Positions 54,765 to 62,692 of a stretch of 64,000 nucleotides of DNA are shown here, one piece after another. Positions within the stretch are counted from its first letter, which is position 1; every line of letters begins with the position of its first letter. The notes under the pieces are model-generated. The model had not been told where the DNA came from. It was given only the letters and a program-made list of their open reading frames with translations, and made no database searches. Position numbers and translations under genes: made by a program. Source of the stretch: Pseudomonas fluorescens. GTDB lineage: Bacteria > Pseudomonadota > Gammaproteobacteria > Pseudomonadales > Pseudomonadaceae. The stretch is taken from NCBI RefSeq assembly GCF_001648775.1, contig NZ_LVEJ01000032.1:26829-90828 (forward strand). The letters are read 5' to 3'.

Positions 54765-55767
54765 GGAGGCGCTGTCCTCCTTCGAGGCCGTGCAAGCCCA
54801 ACTGCAACAGCTCGACCCGCAAATGATCGAGATCGCCGGGCGCCTGCGCCGTCAGCCACCGCAAGTGGCGATGACCGTTGCCCGCGGCAGCTCCGACCAC
54901 GCGGCGAGCTACTTCGCCTACCTGACCATGCAGCAATTGGGTGTACCGGTGGCGTCGTTGCCGATGTCGGTGGTGACCATGCAGCAAGCGCCGTTGAAGG
55001 TCAGCGGTCAGGTCGCGTTCGCCTTTTCGCAATCGGGGCAGAGCCCGGATCTGGTCAACAGCCTGCGCCTGTTGCGCAAGCGTGGCGCGCTCAGTGTGTC
55101 GATGGTCAACGCCGCCGATTCGCCACTGGAAGCCGCGTGCGAATTCAGCGTACCGCTGCTCGCCGGAACGGAAAGCAGCGTCGCCGCGACCAAGAGCTTT
55201 ATTGCCACCCTCAGCGCCAGCGCCCGTTTGATCGCGCACTGGAAAGAGGACCGCGAATTGCTCGAAGCCGGCAATGCTCTGCCGGAAGGCCTGCGCGAAG
55301 CAGCGAAACAGGACTGGAGCGTGGCCATCGAAGCGCTGCGCGATTGCGAGCGCCTGATGGTCATCGGCCGGGGCGCCGGGTTTGCCATCGCCCAAGAAGC
55401 AGCGTTGAAGTTCAAGGAAACCTCGGCGATTCAGGCCGAAGCCTTCAGCAGCGCCGAAGTCCGTCACGGCCCGATGGCATTGATCGACGAACACTATCCA
55501 TTGTTGGTGTTCGCTCCGCGCGGTGCCGAGCAGGCGGGCCTGCTGAGTCTTGCAGCGGAAATGCGTCAACGCGGCGCCCGTGTCTTGCTGGCGGCGCCGG
55601 ATGATGTGACCGAGCGCGACCTGACCCTGACCCGCGCCGAACACCCAGCGCTTGATCCGATTCTGGCGATTCAGAGCTTCTACGTGATGGCCGCTGGCTT
55701 GGCCGTGGCCCGTGGCATGGACCCGGATCAGCCGCGCCACCTGAGCAAAGTGACCCGCACGCACTAA
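54745..55767 (+). CDS. nagB: Glucosamine-6-phosphate deaminase, double-SIS (GlmS-like) type
   Basis: This 340-residue protein is made of two SIS domains and resembles the isomerase half of GlmS without the glutaminase domain. The sugar-phosphate motifs are ARGSSDHAASYFAY, SQSGQSPDLVNSLRLL and ESSVAATKSFIAT. It replaces the unrelated classical NagB in this operon type and should convert glucosamine-6-P to fructose-6-P and ammonia. The start is TTG 54745, with GGAGAAG seven bases upstream inside nagA; an ATG 12 bases later lacks a spaced ribosome site. Confidence 0.88.
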   Translation: MTSKMLEEALSSFEAVQAQLQQLDPQMIEIAGRLRRQPPQVAMTVARGSSDHAASYFAYLTMQQLGVPVASLPMSVVTMQQAPLKVSGQVAFAFSQSGQSPDLVNSLRLLRKRGALSVSMVNAADSPLEAACEFSVPLLAGTESSVAATKSFIATLSASARLIAHWKEDRELLEAGNALPEGLREAAKQDWSVAIEALRDCERLMVIGRGAGFAIAQEAALKFKETSAIQAEAFSSAEVRHGPMALIDEHYPLLVFAPRGAEQAGLLSLAAEMRQRGARVLLAAPDDVTERDLTLTRAEHPALDPILAIQSFYVMAAGLAVARGMDPDQPRHLSKVTRTH

Positions 55768-55801
55768 CTCCGAATGACAGCAGACCTGATGAGACCGAGC
55801 C

Positions 55802-58315
55802 ATGCACAACAACAATAAAGAGCTGACCCTCAGCGCCCCGCTCAGCGGCCCGGTGCTCACGCTCGCCAAAGTCCCGGACGCGGTGTTCGCCAGCGGCGCG
55901 ATGGGCGACGGCATTGCCATCGATCCGATCAACGACACCCTGTACTCACCGTGCGCCGGGGTGATCATTCATGTCGCGCGCACCGGCCACGCACTCACCG
56001 TACGTGCCGATAACGGCGCGGAAATCCTCCTCCACCTTGGGCTCGACACCGTTGAGTTGAACGGCGAAGGCTTCTCGATGCTGGTCAAGGAAGGTGGCCG
56101 CGTGACCAAGGGCCAGCCGTTGTTGCGCTACGACCTCGACAAGGTCGGCCAACAGTGCAAAAGCCTCGTCAGCCTGTTGATCCTGACCAACAGTCAGGAT
56201 TTTCAGGTACGCCCGATCACGCTGAAAGCGGTGAAGGTTGGCGAGCCGTTGTTGCACATTGTTGCGCGCAACAGCGTCGCGGCGAATGTCGCGGAGGTCG
56301 GCGGGCCAGAGGTTCATGGCCATGTGTTGGTGGCTCATCGCGGCGGTCTGCACGCGCGCCCAGCCGCGCTGATTCGGCAGACTGCGCAAGGTTTCAAAAG
56401 CCAGTCGCAGCTGCACTTCGCCGGTAAATCGGCGCCATGCAACAGCCTGATCGGTTTGATGGGGCTGGCGATTGGCGAGCAGGCTGAAGTGCAGGTCAGC
56501 TGTCAGGGACCGGATGCCGAAGCGGCGTTGCAAGCGTTGCTCAAGGCGTTGGCGACGGCGCTGCCGGAGGATCATCACGCGGCGGCACCGGTCAGTATTG
56601 CGCCTCTCAAACGCCCGGCCGAAGCGGGTGTGCTGCACGGCGTATGCGCCGCGCCAGGACTGGTCGGTGGCCCGCTGTTCCGCTTGAACGCGATCAGCTT
56701 GCCAGTCGACGCGGGCAATCACGATCCGCTGCAACAACAGCAGCTTCTCGACACTGCGCTGACTCAGGTACGCAGCGAAATCGACGGCACCCTCGCCCAA
56801 GCGAAAAAGCACAAGAACGCCGATGAAGAAGCGATCTTCGCTGCGCATCTGGCCTTGCTCGAAGATCCCGCCCTGCTCGACGCCGCGCAGCAATCCATCG
56901 AACAAGGCACTGCGGCGACTCACGCCTGGAGCCAGTCGATCGATGTGCAGTGCGAAGTGCTGCAGCACACCGGCAGCGCACTCTTGGCCGAACGCGCCAA
57001 TGATCTGCGCGACCTGAAACAACGCGTGTTGCGCGCGTTGCTCGGCGAAGCGTGGAATTACGACGTGCCGGCCGGCGCCATTGTTGCTGCTCATGAACTG
57101 ACGCCATCGGATCTTCTGCAACTTAGCGCGCAAGGGGTTGCCGGGTTGTGCATGGCCGAGGGTGGCGCGACTTCGCATGTGGCGATTCTGGCGCGCGGTA
57201 AAGGTCTGCCGTGCATGGTTGCATTGGGTTCGGCATTGCTTGATCAACCGCAAGGGCAATCGGTGGTGCTCGACGCCGATGGCGGTCGCCTGGAACTGAC
57301 ACCAAATGCAAAACGCTTGGCCGAAGTTCAGCAGGCGCAAATCGACCGTCAACTGCGTCGCGACGCGCAGCAGGCCAAAGCTCACTTGCCGGCCGAAACG
57401 CGCAATGGCGTGCACATCGAAGTCGTCGCCAATGTCGCCTCCAGCGCTGAAGCGGCAGATGCCTTTGCCAACGGTGCCGATGGCGTCGGTCTGCTGCGCA
57501 CCGAGTTTCTTTTCGTTGATCGCCAGACGGCACCCGATGTCGAGGAACAACGTGCTGCCTATCAAGGCGTGCTGGATGCGATGGGCGATCACCCCGTGAT
57601 CATCCGCACCATTGACGTCGGCGGCGACAAGCAACTCGACTATCTGCCGTTGCCGGTCGAGGCCAACCCGGTGCTCGGTCTGCGTGGCATTCGTCTGGCT
57701 CAGGCCCGCCCGGAAATCCTCGATCAGCAACTGCGTGCGCTGCTGCACGTCAGCCCGCTGCATCGTTGCCGGATCCTGTTGCCGATGGTCACCGAGGTGG
57801 ATGAGCTGCTGCACATCCGCCAACGCGTCGACGCCTTGTGCCTCGAACTCGGCGTGAGCCAACGCCCGGAAATCGGCGTGATGATCGAAGTCCCCGCCGC
57901 CGCGCTGCAAGCCGAACAACTGGCCGAACACGCCGACTTCCTCTCGATCGGCACCAACGATTTGTCGCAATACACCTTGGCCATGGATCGCGATCACGCA
58001 GGTCTGGCCGCCCGCGTTGACGCCCTGCATCCGGCGCTGCTGCGCCTGATCGCCATGACCTGCGAAGGCGCGGCGGTGCACAAGCGTTGGGTCGGTGTCT
58101 GCGGCGCCCTCGCCTCCGATCCGCTGGCGACGCCGGTGTTGATCGGTCTGGGCGTCACCGAACTCTCCGTCAGCCCGGTGCAAATCGGTGAAATCAAGGA
58201 TCGCGTGCGCCAGGTGCACGAAGCCGAATGCCAGCGCCTCGCCCGCGACCTGCTCAAGTTGAGCAGCGCCGCCGCCGTGCGCCACGCCTGTCATCAACAT
58301 TGGCCACTGCGCTAA
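55802..58315 (+). CDS. nagF: PTS multiphosphoryl-transfer protein EIIA(Glc)-HPr-EI
   Basis: This 837-residue fusion runs the phosphate relay for GlcNAc uptake. The N-terminal EIIA(Glc/Nag)-type domain has its active His near 78 (EILLHLGLDTV), the HPr domain has His near 184 (GGLHARPAAL), and the EI part has the PEP-phosphorylated His near 459 (GGATSHVAILARG) followed by the PEP-binding barrel. The relay goes from PEP through EI, HPr and EIIA to the EIICB protein encoded next. The fifth to twelfth bases of the coding region are CA-rich, a likely Hfq/Crc site. Confidence 0.95.
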   Translation: MHNNNKELTLSAPLSGPVLTLAKVPDAVFASGAMGDGIAIDPINDTLYSPCAGVIIHVARTGHALTVRADNGAEILLHLGLDTVELNGEGFSMLVKEGGRVTKGQPLLRYDLDKVGQQCKSLVSLLILTNSQDFQVRPITLKAVKVGEPLLHIVARNSVAANVAEVGGPEVHGHVLVAHRGGLHARPAALIRQTAQGFKSQSQLHFAGKSAPCNSLIGLMGLAIGEQAEVQVSCQGPDAEAALQALLKALATALPEDHHAAAPVSIAPLKRPAEAGVLHGVCAAPGLVGGPLFRLNAISLPVDAGNHDPLQQQQLLDTALTQVRSEIDGTLAQAKKHKNADEEAIFAAHLALLEDPALLDAAQQSIEQGTAATHAWSQSIDVQCEVLQHTGSALLAERANDLRDLKQRVLRALLGEAWNYDVPAGAIVAAHELTPSDLLQLSAQGVAGLCMAEGGATSHVAILARGKGLPCMVALGSALLDQPQGQSVVLDADGGRLELTPNAKRLAEVQQAQIDRQLRRDAQQAKAHLPAETRNGVHIEVVANVASSAEAADAFANGADGVGLLRTEFLFVDRQTAPDVEEQRAAYQGVLDAMGDHPVIIRTIDVGGDKQLDYLPLPVEANPVLGLRGIRLAQARPEILDQQLRALLHVSPLHRCRILLPMVTEVDELLHIRQRVDALCLELGVSQRPEIGVMIEVPAAALQAEQLAEHADFLSIGTNDLSQYTLAMDRDHAGLAARVDALHPALLRLIAMTCEGAAVHKRWVGVCGALASDPLATPVLIGLGVTELSVSPVQIGEIKDRVRQVHEAECQRLARDLLKLSSAAAVRHACHQHWPLR
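55808..55815 (+). promoter_or_regulatory. AAnAAnAA (CA motif) at the start of nagF
   Basis: AACAACAA begins six bases after the A of the start codon. In Pseudomonas, Hfq with Crc represses mRNAs carrying such motifs near their ribosome site, providing catabolite repression. Confidence 0.55.
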
Positions 58316-58319
58316 CAAA

Positions 58320-58327
58320 AACAACAA
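58320..58327 (+). promoter_or_regulatory. AAnAAnAA (CA motif) abutting the nagE ribosome site
   Basis: AACAACAA overlaps the AAGGA ribosome site (58326-58330) of nagE and extends upstream as AACAAA. It is the second such motif in the operon. Confidence 0.55.
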
Positions 58328-58338
58328 GGACAAACGCC

Positions 58339-60054
58339 ATGTACCAACTCTTCATCGAAGGCCTGCAACGCCTCGGCCGCGCGCTGATGCTGCCGATCGC
58401 GATCCTGCCGATTGCCGGCCTGCTGCTGCGTCTGGGTGATACCGACCTGCTGAACATCGCGATCATCCACGACGCCGGCCAAGTGATCTTCGCCAACCTG
58501 GCGATGATCTTCGCCATCGGCATCGCCGTCGGTTTCGCCAAGGACAACAACGGCACCGCCGGCCTCGCCGGGGTGATCGGTTATCTGGTGATGATTTCCA
58601 CGCTGAAGGTGCTCGATGCGAGCATCAACATGGGCATGCTCGCCGGGATCGTCAGCGGCCTGATGGCCGGCGCGCTGTACAACCGCTTCAAAGACATCAA
58701 GCTGCCGGAGTATCTGGCGTTCTTTGGCGGGCGACGCTTTGTGCCGATTGTCACCGGGTTTGCAGCGGTCGGCCTCGGTGTGGTGTTCGGCTATATCTGG
58801 CCGCCAATCCAGCATGGCATCAACGCGTTTGGCGCGCTGATGATGGAAAGCGGCAGTATCGGCGCGTTCGTGTTTGGTGTGTTCAACCGCCTGCTGATCG
58901 TCACTGGCCTGCACCACATCCTCAACAACATGGCGTGGTTCGTCTTCGGCAACTTCACCGACCCAACCACCGGTGCACTGGTGACGGGTGACCTGTCGCG
59001 CTACTTTGCTGGCGATCCGAAGGGTGGCCAGTTCATGACCGGCATGTTCCCGATGATGATCTTCGGCCTGCCGGCGGCATGCCTGGCGATGTACCGCAAT
59101 GCGCTGCCGGAACGCCGCAAGGTGATGGGCGGGATTTTCCTGTCGATGGCACTGACTTCGTTTTTGACCGGGGTGACTGAACCGATTGAATTCGCCTTCA
59201 TGTTTCTGGCGCCGCTGTTGTATCTGCTGCATGCGCTGCTGACCGGGTTGTCGATGGCGATCACCAACGCGCTGAACATTCACCTCGGTTTCACCTTCTC
59301 CGGCGGTTTCATCGACATGGTGCTGGGTTGGGGTCGCTCGACCAATGGCTGGCTGGTGATTCCGGTGGGCCTCGCCTATGCGGTCATCTACTACTTCGTC
59401 TTCGACTTCTGCATTCGTCGCTTCAATCTGAAAACGCCTGGGCGCGAGGATGTGGCTACTGCTGAGAAAGCCGTGCTCACTGAGAACGAACGCGCCAGTG
59501 CTTACATCAAGGCATTGGGTGGTGCAGAGAATTTGGTCACCGTTGGCGCCTGCACCACGCGGTTGCGCCTGGAGATGGTCGATCGCAGCAAGGCGTCCGA
59601 TGCTGATTTGAAAGCGCTGGGGGCGATGGCGGTTGTGCGTCCGGGTAAAGGTGGGAGTTTGCAGGTTGTTGTCGGGCCGATGGCGGACAGCATTGCGGAT
59701 GAGATTCGCCTGGCGATGCCTTCTCTGGGACGTGCCGCTCTTGTTGAAACTGCGGTTGTTGCTGATGAGCCTAAAGCCGTGATGGTTGCCGGTACCGAAG
59801 CGCAGCAATGGCTGAATGCATTGGGCGGCGGCGACAATGTGCTGCAACTGGACTGCATTGCGATGACGCGGATTCGCCTGCAATTGGCGGATGGCAAGGC
59901 GTTGTCCGAGGCGCAGTTGAAGGATCTGGGCTGTCACGGTGTCAGCCAGTTGGATGGAGGGGTCTGGCATTTGCTGGTGGGGGATAAGGCGGCGAGTTTG
60001 AGTGGGGCGCTTGAAAGCCTGGTCAACCGAAGTGAGGTCAGTGTGAAGGTTTAA
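58339..60054 (+). CDS. nagE: NagE, PTS GlcNAc permease EIICB with a duplicated EIIB domain
   Basis: This 571-residue protein has an N-terminal EIIC of about 375 residues with ten or so membrane segments (PIAILPIAGLLLRLGDTD near the start, TEPIEFAFMFLAP in the substrate region). Two EIIB-like modules follow. The first has the phosphorylatable Cys405 in VGACTTRLRLEM. In the second the aligned position is Ala508 (CIAMTRIRLQL), so it should not carry phosphate. It imports and phosphorylates GlcNAc using the preceding fusion protein. ATG 58339 has AAGGA eight bases upstream. Confidence 0.94.
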   Translation: MYQLFIEGLQRLGRALMLPIAILPIAGLLLRLGDTDLLNIAIIHDAGQVIFANLAMIFAIGIAVGFAKDNNGTAGLAGVIGYLVMISTLKVLDASINMGMLAGIVSGLMAGALYNRFKDIKLPEYLAFFGGRRFVPIVTGFAAVGLGVVFGYIWPPIQHGINAFGALMMESGSIGAFVFGVFNRLLIVTGLHHILNNMAWFVFGNFTDPTTGALVTGDLSRYFAGDPKGGQFMTGMFPMMIFGLPAACLAMYRNALPERRKVMGGIFLSMALTSFLTGVTEPIEFAFMFLAPLLYLLHALLTGLSMAITNALNIHLGFTFSGGFIDMVLGWGRSTNGWLVIPVGLAYAVIYYFVFDFCIRRFNLKTPGREDVATAEKAVLTENERASAYIKALGGAENLVTVGACTTRLRLEMVDRSKASDADLKALGAMAVVRPGKGGSLQVVVGPMADSIADEIRLAMPSLGRAALVETAVVADEPKAVMVAGTEAQQWLNALGGGDNVLQLDCIAMTRIRLQLADGKALSEAQLKDLGCHGVSQLDGGVWHLLVGDKAASLSGALESLVNRSEVSVKV

Positions 60055-60061
60055 TCGACAC

Positions 60062-60088
60062 AAAAAACCCGGCTTAGGCCGGGTTTTT
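60062..60088 (+). terminator. Intrinsic terminator of the nag operon
   Basis: AAAAAACCCGGC-TTA-GGCCGGGTTTTT forms a GC stem with A/T tracts, eight bases past the nagE stop. It also faces the minus-strand gene ending at 60108. Confidence 0.9.
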
Positions 60089-60107
60089 CATCGCCAACAA
60101 ATTCGGC

Positions 60108-60554
60108 TCAGGATGAATGCTGTTCCGCTTGGTAATGGCGGGTCTGAAATGGCATCAGCGTTTGAACCTTCAATCCAAGACTTTCTGCTAACCCCCAAGA
60201 AACGGCCAATTCATCTTTGCGATTGCGTAATGAAACCTTTGTTTGAGGCGCGACATCCTGCTTCGGTGTCGAGTGCGCGAAAAGCTCCAGCGCATGAAGC
60301 GTTTCCAATACGCGGGTATCCGAGACACACGAAAAACGCGTAAATCGCTCCAACAGGTAGGCGGCGCGGCGACGTTCAATGTCATCTCTATGATGTTTCA
60401 GAAAGGCCTTCACCTCGCTTTCAACATTTGAATCCGAGTACCAGACTTCTTTCGCAGCACTCACTAGTGCAACGTCATCGGCCTGATTCAGAGGGCTTCT
60501 AACGAGAGTGTCTAATGCGGATGAGAGGACGTGAGCGTCATTCAGCTTCGTCAT
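60108..60554 (-). CDS. Hypothetical protein paired with a nucleotidyltransferase
   Basis: This 148-residue protein is not recognised. It is helical by composition, with a charged central segment (AFLKHHRDDIERRRAAYLLERFTRF) and a C-terminal part VSLRNRKDELAVSWGLAESLGLKVQTLM; no membrane segment or catalytic motif is seen. It overlaps the end of the nucleotidyltransferase gene by 17 bases, so the pair is surely one unit. By position it could be the partner of a toxin-antitoxin module. Confidence 0.65.
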   Translation of the reverse strand: MTKLNDAHVLSSALDTLVRSPLNQADDVALVSAAKEVWYSDSNVESEVKAFLKHHRDDIERRRAAYLLERFTRFSCVSDTRVLETLHALELFAHSTPKQDVAPQTKVSLRNRKDELAVSWGLAESLGLKVQTLMPFQTRHYQAEQHSS

Positions 60555-61176
60555 CTGCTTTCTCCAGATAGTCTTGCAATATGTTGCTCAATACCGAGGT
60601 CGGTTGCGCTTTATTGCCAACATATACATCAATTGCCTGCAATGCCAGACGCCGGAGCTCGCTGGTCAGTATGAACCCGCACCTCAGAAGCGCATTGATG
60701 TCTGCGATATCGTGATCTGTAGCCCTGCCCAGCTTTGTAATGGCTATGTCGACGGGCGCAGCAATATGAATGTGTAGAGGAGACTCCAGCGAAAACTCTG
60801 ACATGGGAATACTTCGCGACCAATAATCCTCATGAATCGGGCCAAAGCTAGTGTTGTATTGCAGGTCGTAGTTCAGCTCCATCTTTCGAGCAGAAAGCTC
60901 ATCGACAAAGGGCTCCGGCACCGTCGCCAGCAGCGTACGCAGGTCGAATCCTGCCGGAATGCATGCCTCATAGATTTCCGCATCGACATCCAAAGATATG
61001 CGGTGATGGGTGTAGAGGTGAACTGCACACCCTCCAAACACAATGATCTTGACCGCTCCAGTTGCTGCATTCTCTTCAATCAATTCCGCCTCGACGGACT
61101 TGAACATCGATACCAGCGCCCGCCCCAGCGCGGTGCTTGTGTTGATGCGGGGTGTGACGACGGGAAGTAGCTCCAT
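60538..61176 (-). CDS. DUF6036-like nucleotidyltransferase
   Basis: This 212-residue protein has a minimal nucleotidyltransferase signature: VKIIVFGGCAVHLYTHHRISLDVDAEI, with Gly48-Gly49 and Asp63/Asp65 as the metal-binding pair. The fold group includes AbiEii-like toxins and DUF6036 proteins. ATG 61176 has GAGG six bases upstream; an in-frame ATG 18 bases earlier is less well placed. It is first in a two-gene unit. Whether it modifies tRNA, protein or nucleotides cannot be read here. Confidence 0.7.
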   Translation of the reverse strand: MELLPVVTPRINTSTALGRALVSMFKSVEAELIEENAATGAVKIIVFGGCAVHLYTHHRISLDVDAEIYEACIPAGFDLRTLLATVPEPFVDELSARKMELNYDLQYNTSFGPIHEDYWSRSIPMSEFSLESPLHIHIAAPVDIAITKLGRATDHDIADINALLRCGFILTSELRRLALQAIDVYVGNKAQPTSVLSNILQDYLEKADDEAE

Positions 61177-61274
61177 TTTCAACCTCAGAGTCATGTCGAT
61201 GGCTTCAGCGAAAGGAGCAACATCCCGTTAGCGGTCTATTGCCGAGCTCGCTGTTTGCCGGAGACAACCCAAGT

Positions 61275-61331
61275 TAGAGAGGCTACTTCCGAGAGACAAC
61301 CTGAAAAACCGGTAGGAAAAATCCGCTATTT
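61275..61331. repeat. Left copy of a repeat flanking the DUF6124 gene
   Basis: This 57-base stretch (TAGAGAG..GACAACCTGAAAA..CTATTT) matches 62067-62123 at roughly three quarters of positions in the same orientation. A weaker match extends about 30 bases to the left of both. Confidence 0.6.
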
Positions 61332-61370
61332 GATGAGGTACAGGAAGTATTCGGACAACTGCGAAAACGC

Positions 61371-61436
61371 TTTCGCGAGCAAGCCCGCTCCCACAGAGCA
61401 TGCATTTCAAATGTGGGAGCTAACCTGCTGGCGATG
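61371..61436. repeat. REPIN with a degenerate right unit
   Basis: The left REP unit (61371-61396) is near consensus. The right one (61411-61436) has lost part of its stem (GGGAGCTAACCTGCTGGCGA). Confidence 0.75.
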
Positions 61437-61452
61437 AACGATGACGCGGTCG

Positions 61453-61815
61453 TCAGGTTTGTGGATCGACTCGATCCAGTGCGCGGTTTACTGCGAGTTC
61501 GGCAAGCATGATGATTTGCTGGATGGCCAGTGCCGTGCTGCGTTGCAAGCCGCCTAGCTCGGTTGCGAAGTTGCTGGCCATGGCGTTCGCTGAGGCCAAC
61601 GATTCACAAGCATGGGCGAGCAGGCTTTCGGTGTCGACGCTGGGGTGGACGAGGAACATGGTGCTCGGTTGTCGGGGTTTGGCGGGTTCAGGGCTGAGGT
61701 AGAAATCGAGGGCGCGCTTGATGGCTTCGCGGTTTTTTGCCAAGTCTTCGGCGCGGATGGCGGCTTCGAGTGGGGTGGTGGTTTCGGGGGGTGGATCTGG
61801 TATTAGCTTGTCCAA
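61453..61815 (-). CDS. DUF6124-type small Pseudomonas protein
   Basis: This 120-residue protein begins MDKLIPDPPPETTTPLEAAIRAED, followed by FLVHPSVDTESLLAHACESLASANAMASNFATELGGLQRSTALAIQQIIMLAELAVNRALD. This is the pattern of the DUF6124 family found in many copies per pseudomonad genome. The start is TTG 61815 with AGGAG seven bases upstream. The function is unknown. A repeated, structured non-coding element flanks it on both sides. Confidence 0.78.
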   Translation of the reverse strand: MDKLIPDPPPETTTPLEAAIRAEDLAKNREAIKRALDFYLSPEPAKPRQPSTMFLVHPSVDTESLLAHACESLASANAMASNFATELGGLQRSTALAIQQIIMLAELAVNRALDRVDPQT

Positions 61816-62066
61816 AATTCAACTCCTGCTACTGCAAGTGAGGATGCCATCGTTCGCCGGATCTCACGCGGCGAAGAGGTGGCAGCTATGTGCAGGGTGA
61901 GATCCACCGGAGCAGGCAACCGGCCAGACCGAAGTCTGCCCGCACACAGCCGCCATAACACAGGCAGCAGATTGAGCTGGCGCCAATTATCGTAGTGTTG
62001 GCGCTAGTTGCAAGCTTTCCGGGGATCTCACGCCCGGTCGCTGAATTGGCAGCGACAGGCAAAGAC

Positions 62067-62123
62067 TAGAGAGCGGGCGTCCGACGGACAACCTGAAAAC
62101 CTTGTGGGAAGGTTCTGCTATTT
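62067..62123. repeat. Right copy of the repeat flanking the DUF6124 gene
   Basis: This is a direct repeat of 61275-61331, 792 bases away, directly after the 62037-62056 hairpin. Confidence 0.6.
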
Positions 62124-62170
62124 CTACACATATCTAAACAGACCAAAGCAAACCCTCACCCTAGCCCTCT

Positions 62171-62363
62171 CCCAGAGGGAGAGGGGACTGACCGGGGTGT
62201 TTGGTGGATGTACGCCGACGTGAAATACCGAGTCGAATTCAGGTCCTGAAACAGATCAAAAGCCACTCACTCTCCCCTCGCCCAGAGGGAGAGGGGACTG
62301 ACCGAGGTGTTTGGTGGATGTACGCCGACGTGAAATACCGAGCCGAATTCAGATTCTGAAACA
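62171..62363. repeat. Two-copy tandem repeat, 110-bp period
   Basis: Copies at 62171-62253 and 62281-62363 differ at only a handful of positions. Each has a CCCTCTCCC-type hairpin remnant, then ACTGACCG.GGTGTTTGGTGGATGTACGCCGACGTGAAATACCGAG.CGAATTCAG. The last part resembles, in reverse, the boxes at 49.8-49.9 kb. Confidence 0.85.
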
Positions 62364-62619
62364 CTCCGTGCTCTTCACCACTCAACAGGATGAGCGTTAG
62401 CTCGGCTGCTGCTCTTGATCTTGATCCACAGGCCCCGTCGGCAGGCTGAGTGGAGGGATTTATCCGGGGGTGGGAGCGCAGCGACCGTTTGGCGTAGCCA
62501 AATGCATCGAGAGGAGGTGCAGCGAAGCAAACCGTAGGCGATGCGCCCGGATGAATTCCGGAGCGAAGGAACCCCGAGCTTTAGCGAGCGGGCCGAACGT
62601 TGGGGCAAGCCTTAATGAG

Positions 62620-62630
62620 ATGGTCAGCCC
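62620..62630 (+). repeat. Left subterminal inverted repeat of the IS1111-group element
   Basis: ATGGTCAGCCC is the exact reverse complement of 63939-63949. Confidence 0.9.
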
Positions 62631-62638
62631 GGTGAGAT

Positions 62639-62674
62639 CCTCGGCGGGTCTAAACTTGCCGAGGCTCTCTTTTT
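62639..62674 (+). terminator. Terminator-like hairpin in the transposase leader
   Basis: CCTCGGC (62639-62645) and GCCGAGG (62658-62664) form a 7-bp stem, followed by CTCTCTTTTT. It lies before the ribosome site AAGGAGG of the transposase and may block transcription entering from outside the element. Confidence 0.6.
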
Positions 62675-62692
62675 ACCGAAGGAGGATCTCTC

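Larger units (their letters stand above)
61816..62611. other. Non-coding region with structured leader and repeats
   Basis: This is about 800 bases with no convincing gene. It contains several hairpins: CAGAC-CGAA-GTCTG at 61925-61938, GCGCCAA..TTGGCGC at 61980-62004 and GTCGCTG..CAGCGAC at 62037-62056. It also holds the right flank repeat of the DUF6124 gene, the 110-bp tandem repeats, and from about 62470 a long repeat-like sequence (GTGGGAGCGCAGCGACCG.. to ..GGGGCAAGCC) into which the insertion sequence has gone. Confidence 0.7.

Noticed and set aside
55946..58333. A 795-codon open frame antisense to nagF
   Set aside because: Same codon-bias shadow effect; composition is unlike a real protein and nagF is unambiguous.
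60538..61176. Calling the nucleotidyltransferase pair AbiE
   Set aside because: The partner lacks the AbiEi winged-helix pattern and the gene order differs, so only a general nucleotidyltransferase label is justified.
62631..62692. Bridge RNA located upstream of the transposase, as in the IS110 group
   Set aside because: Only 62 bases lie between the left repeat and the gene, too short. Transposase motifs and inverted repeats place the element in the IS1111 group, where the RNA is downstream.
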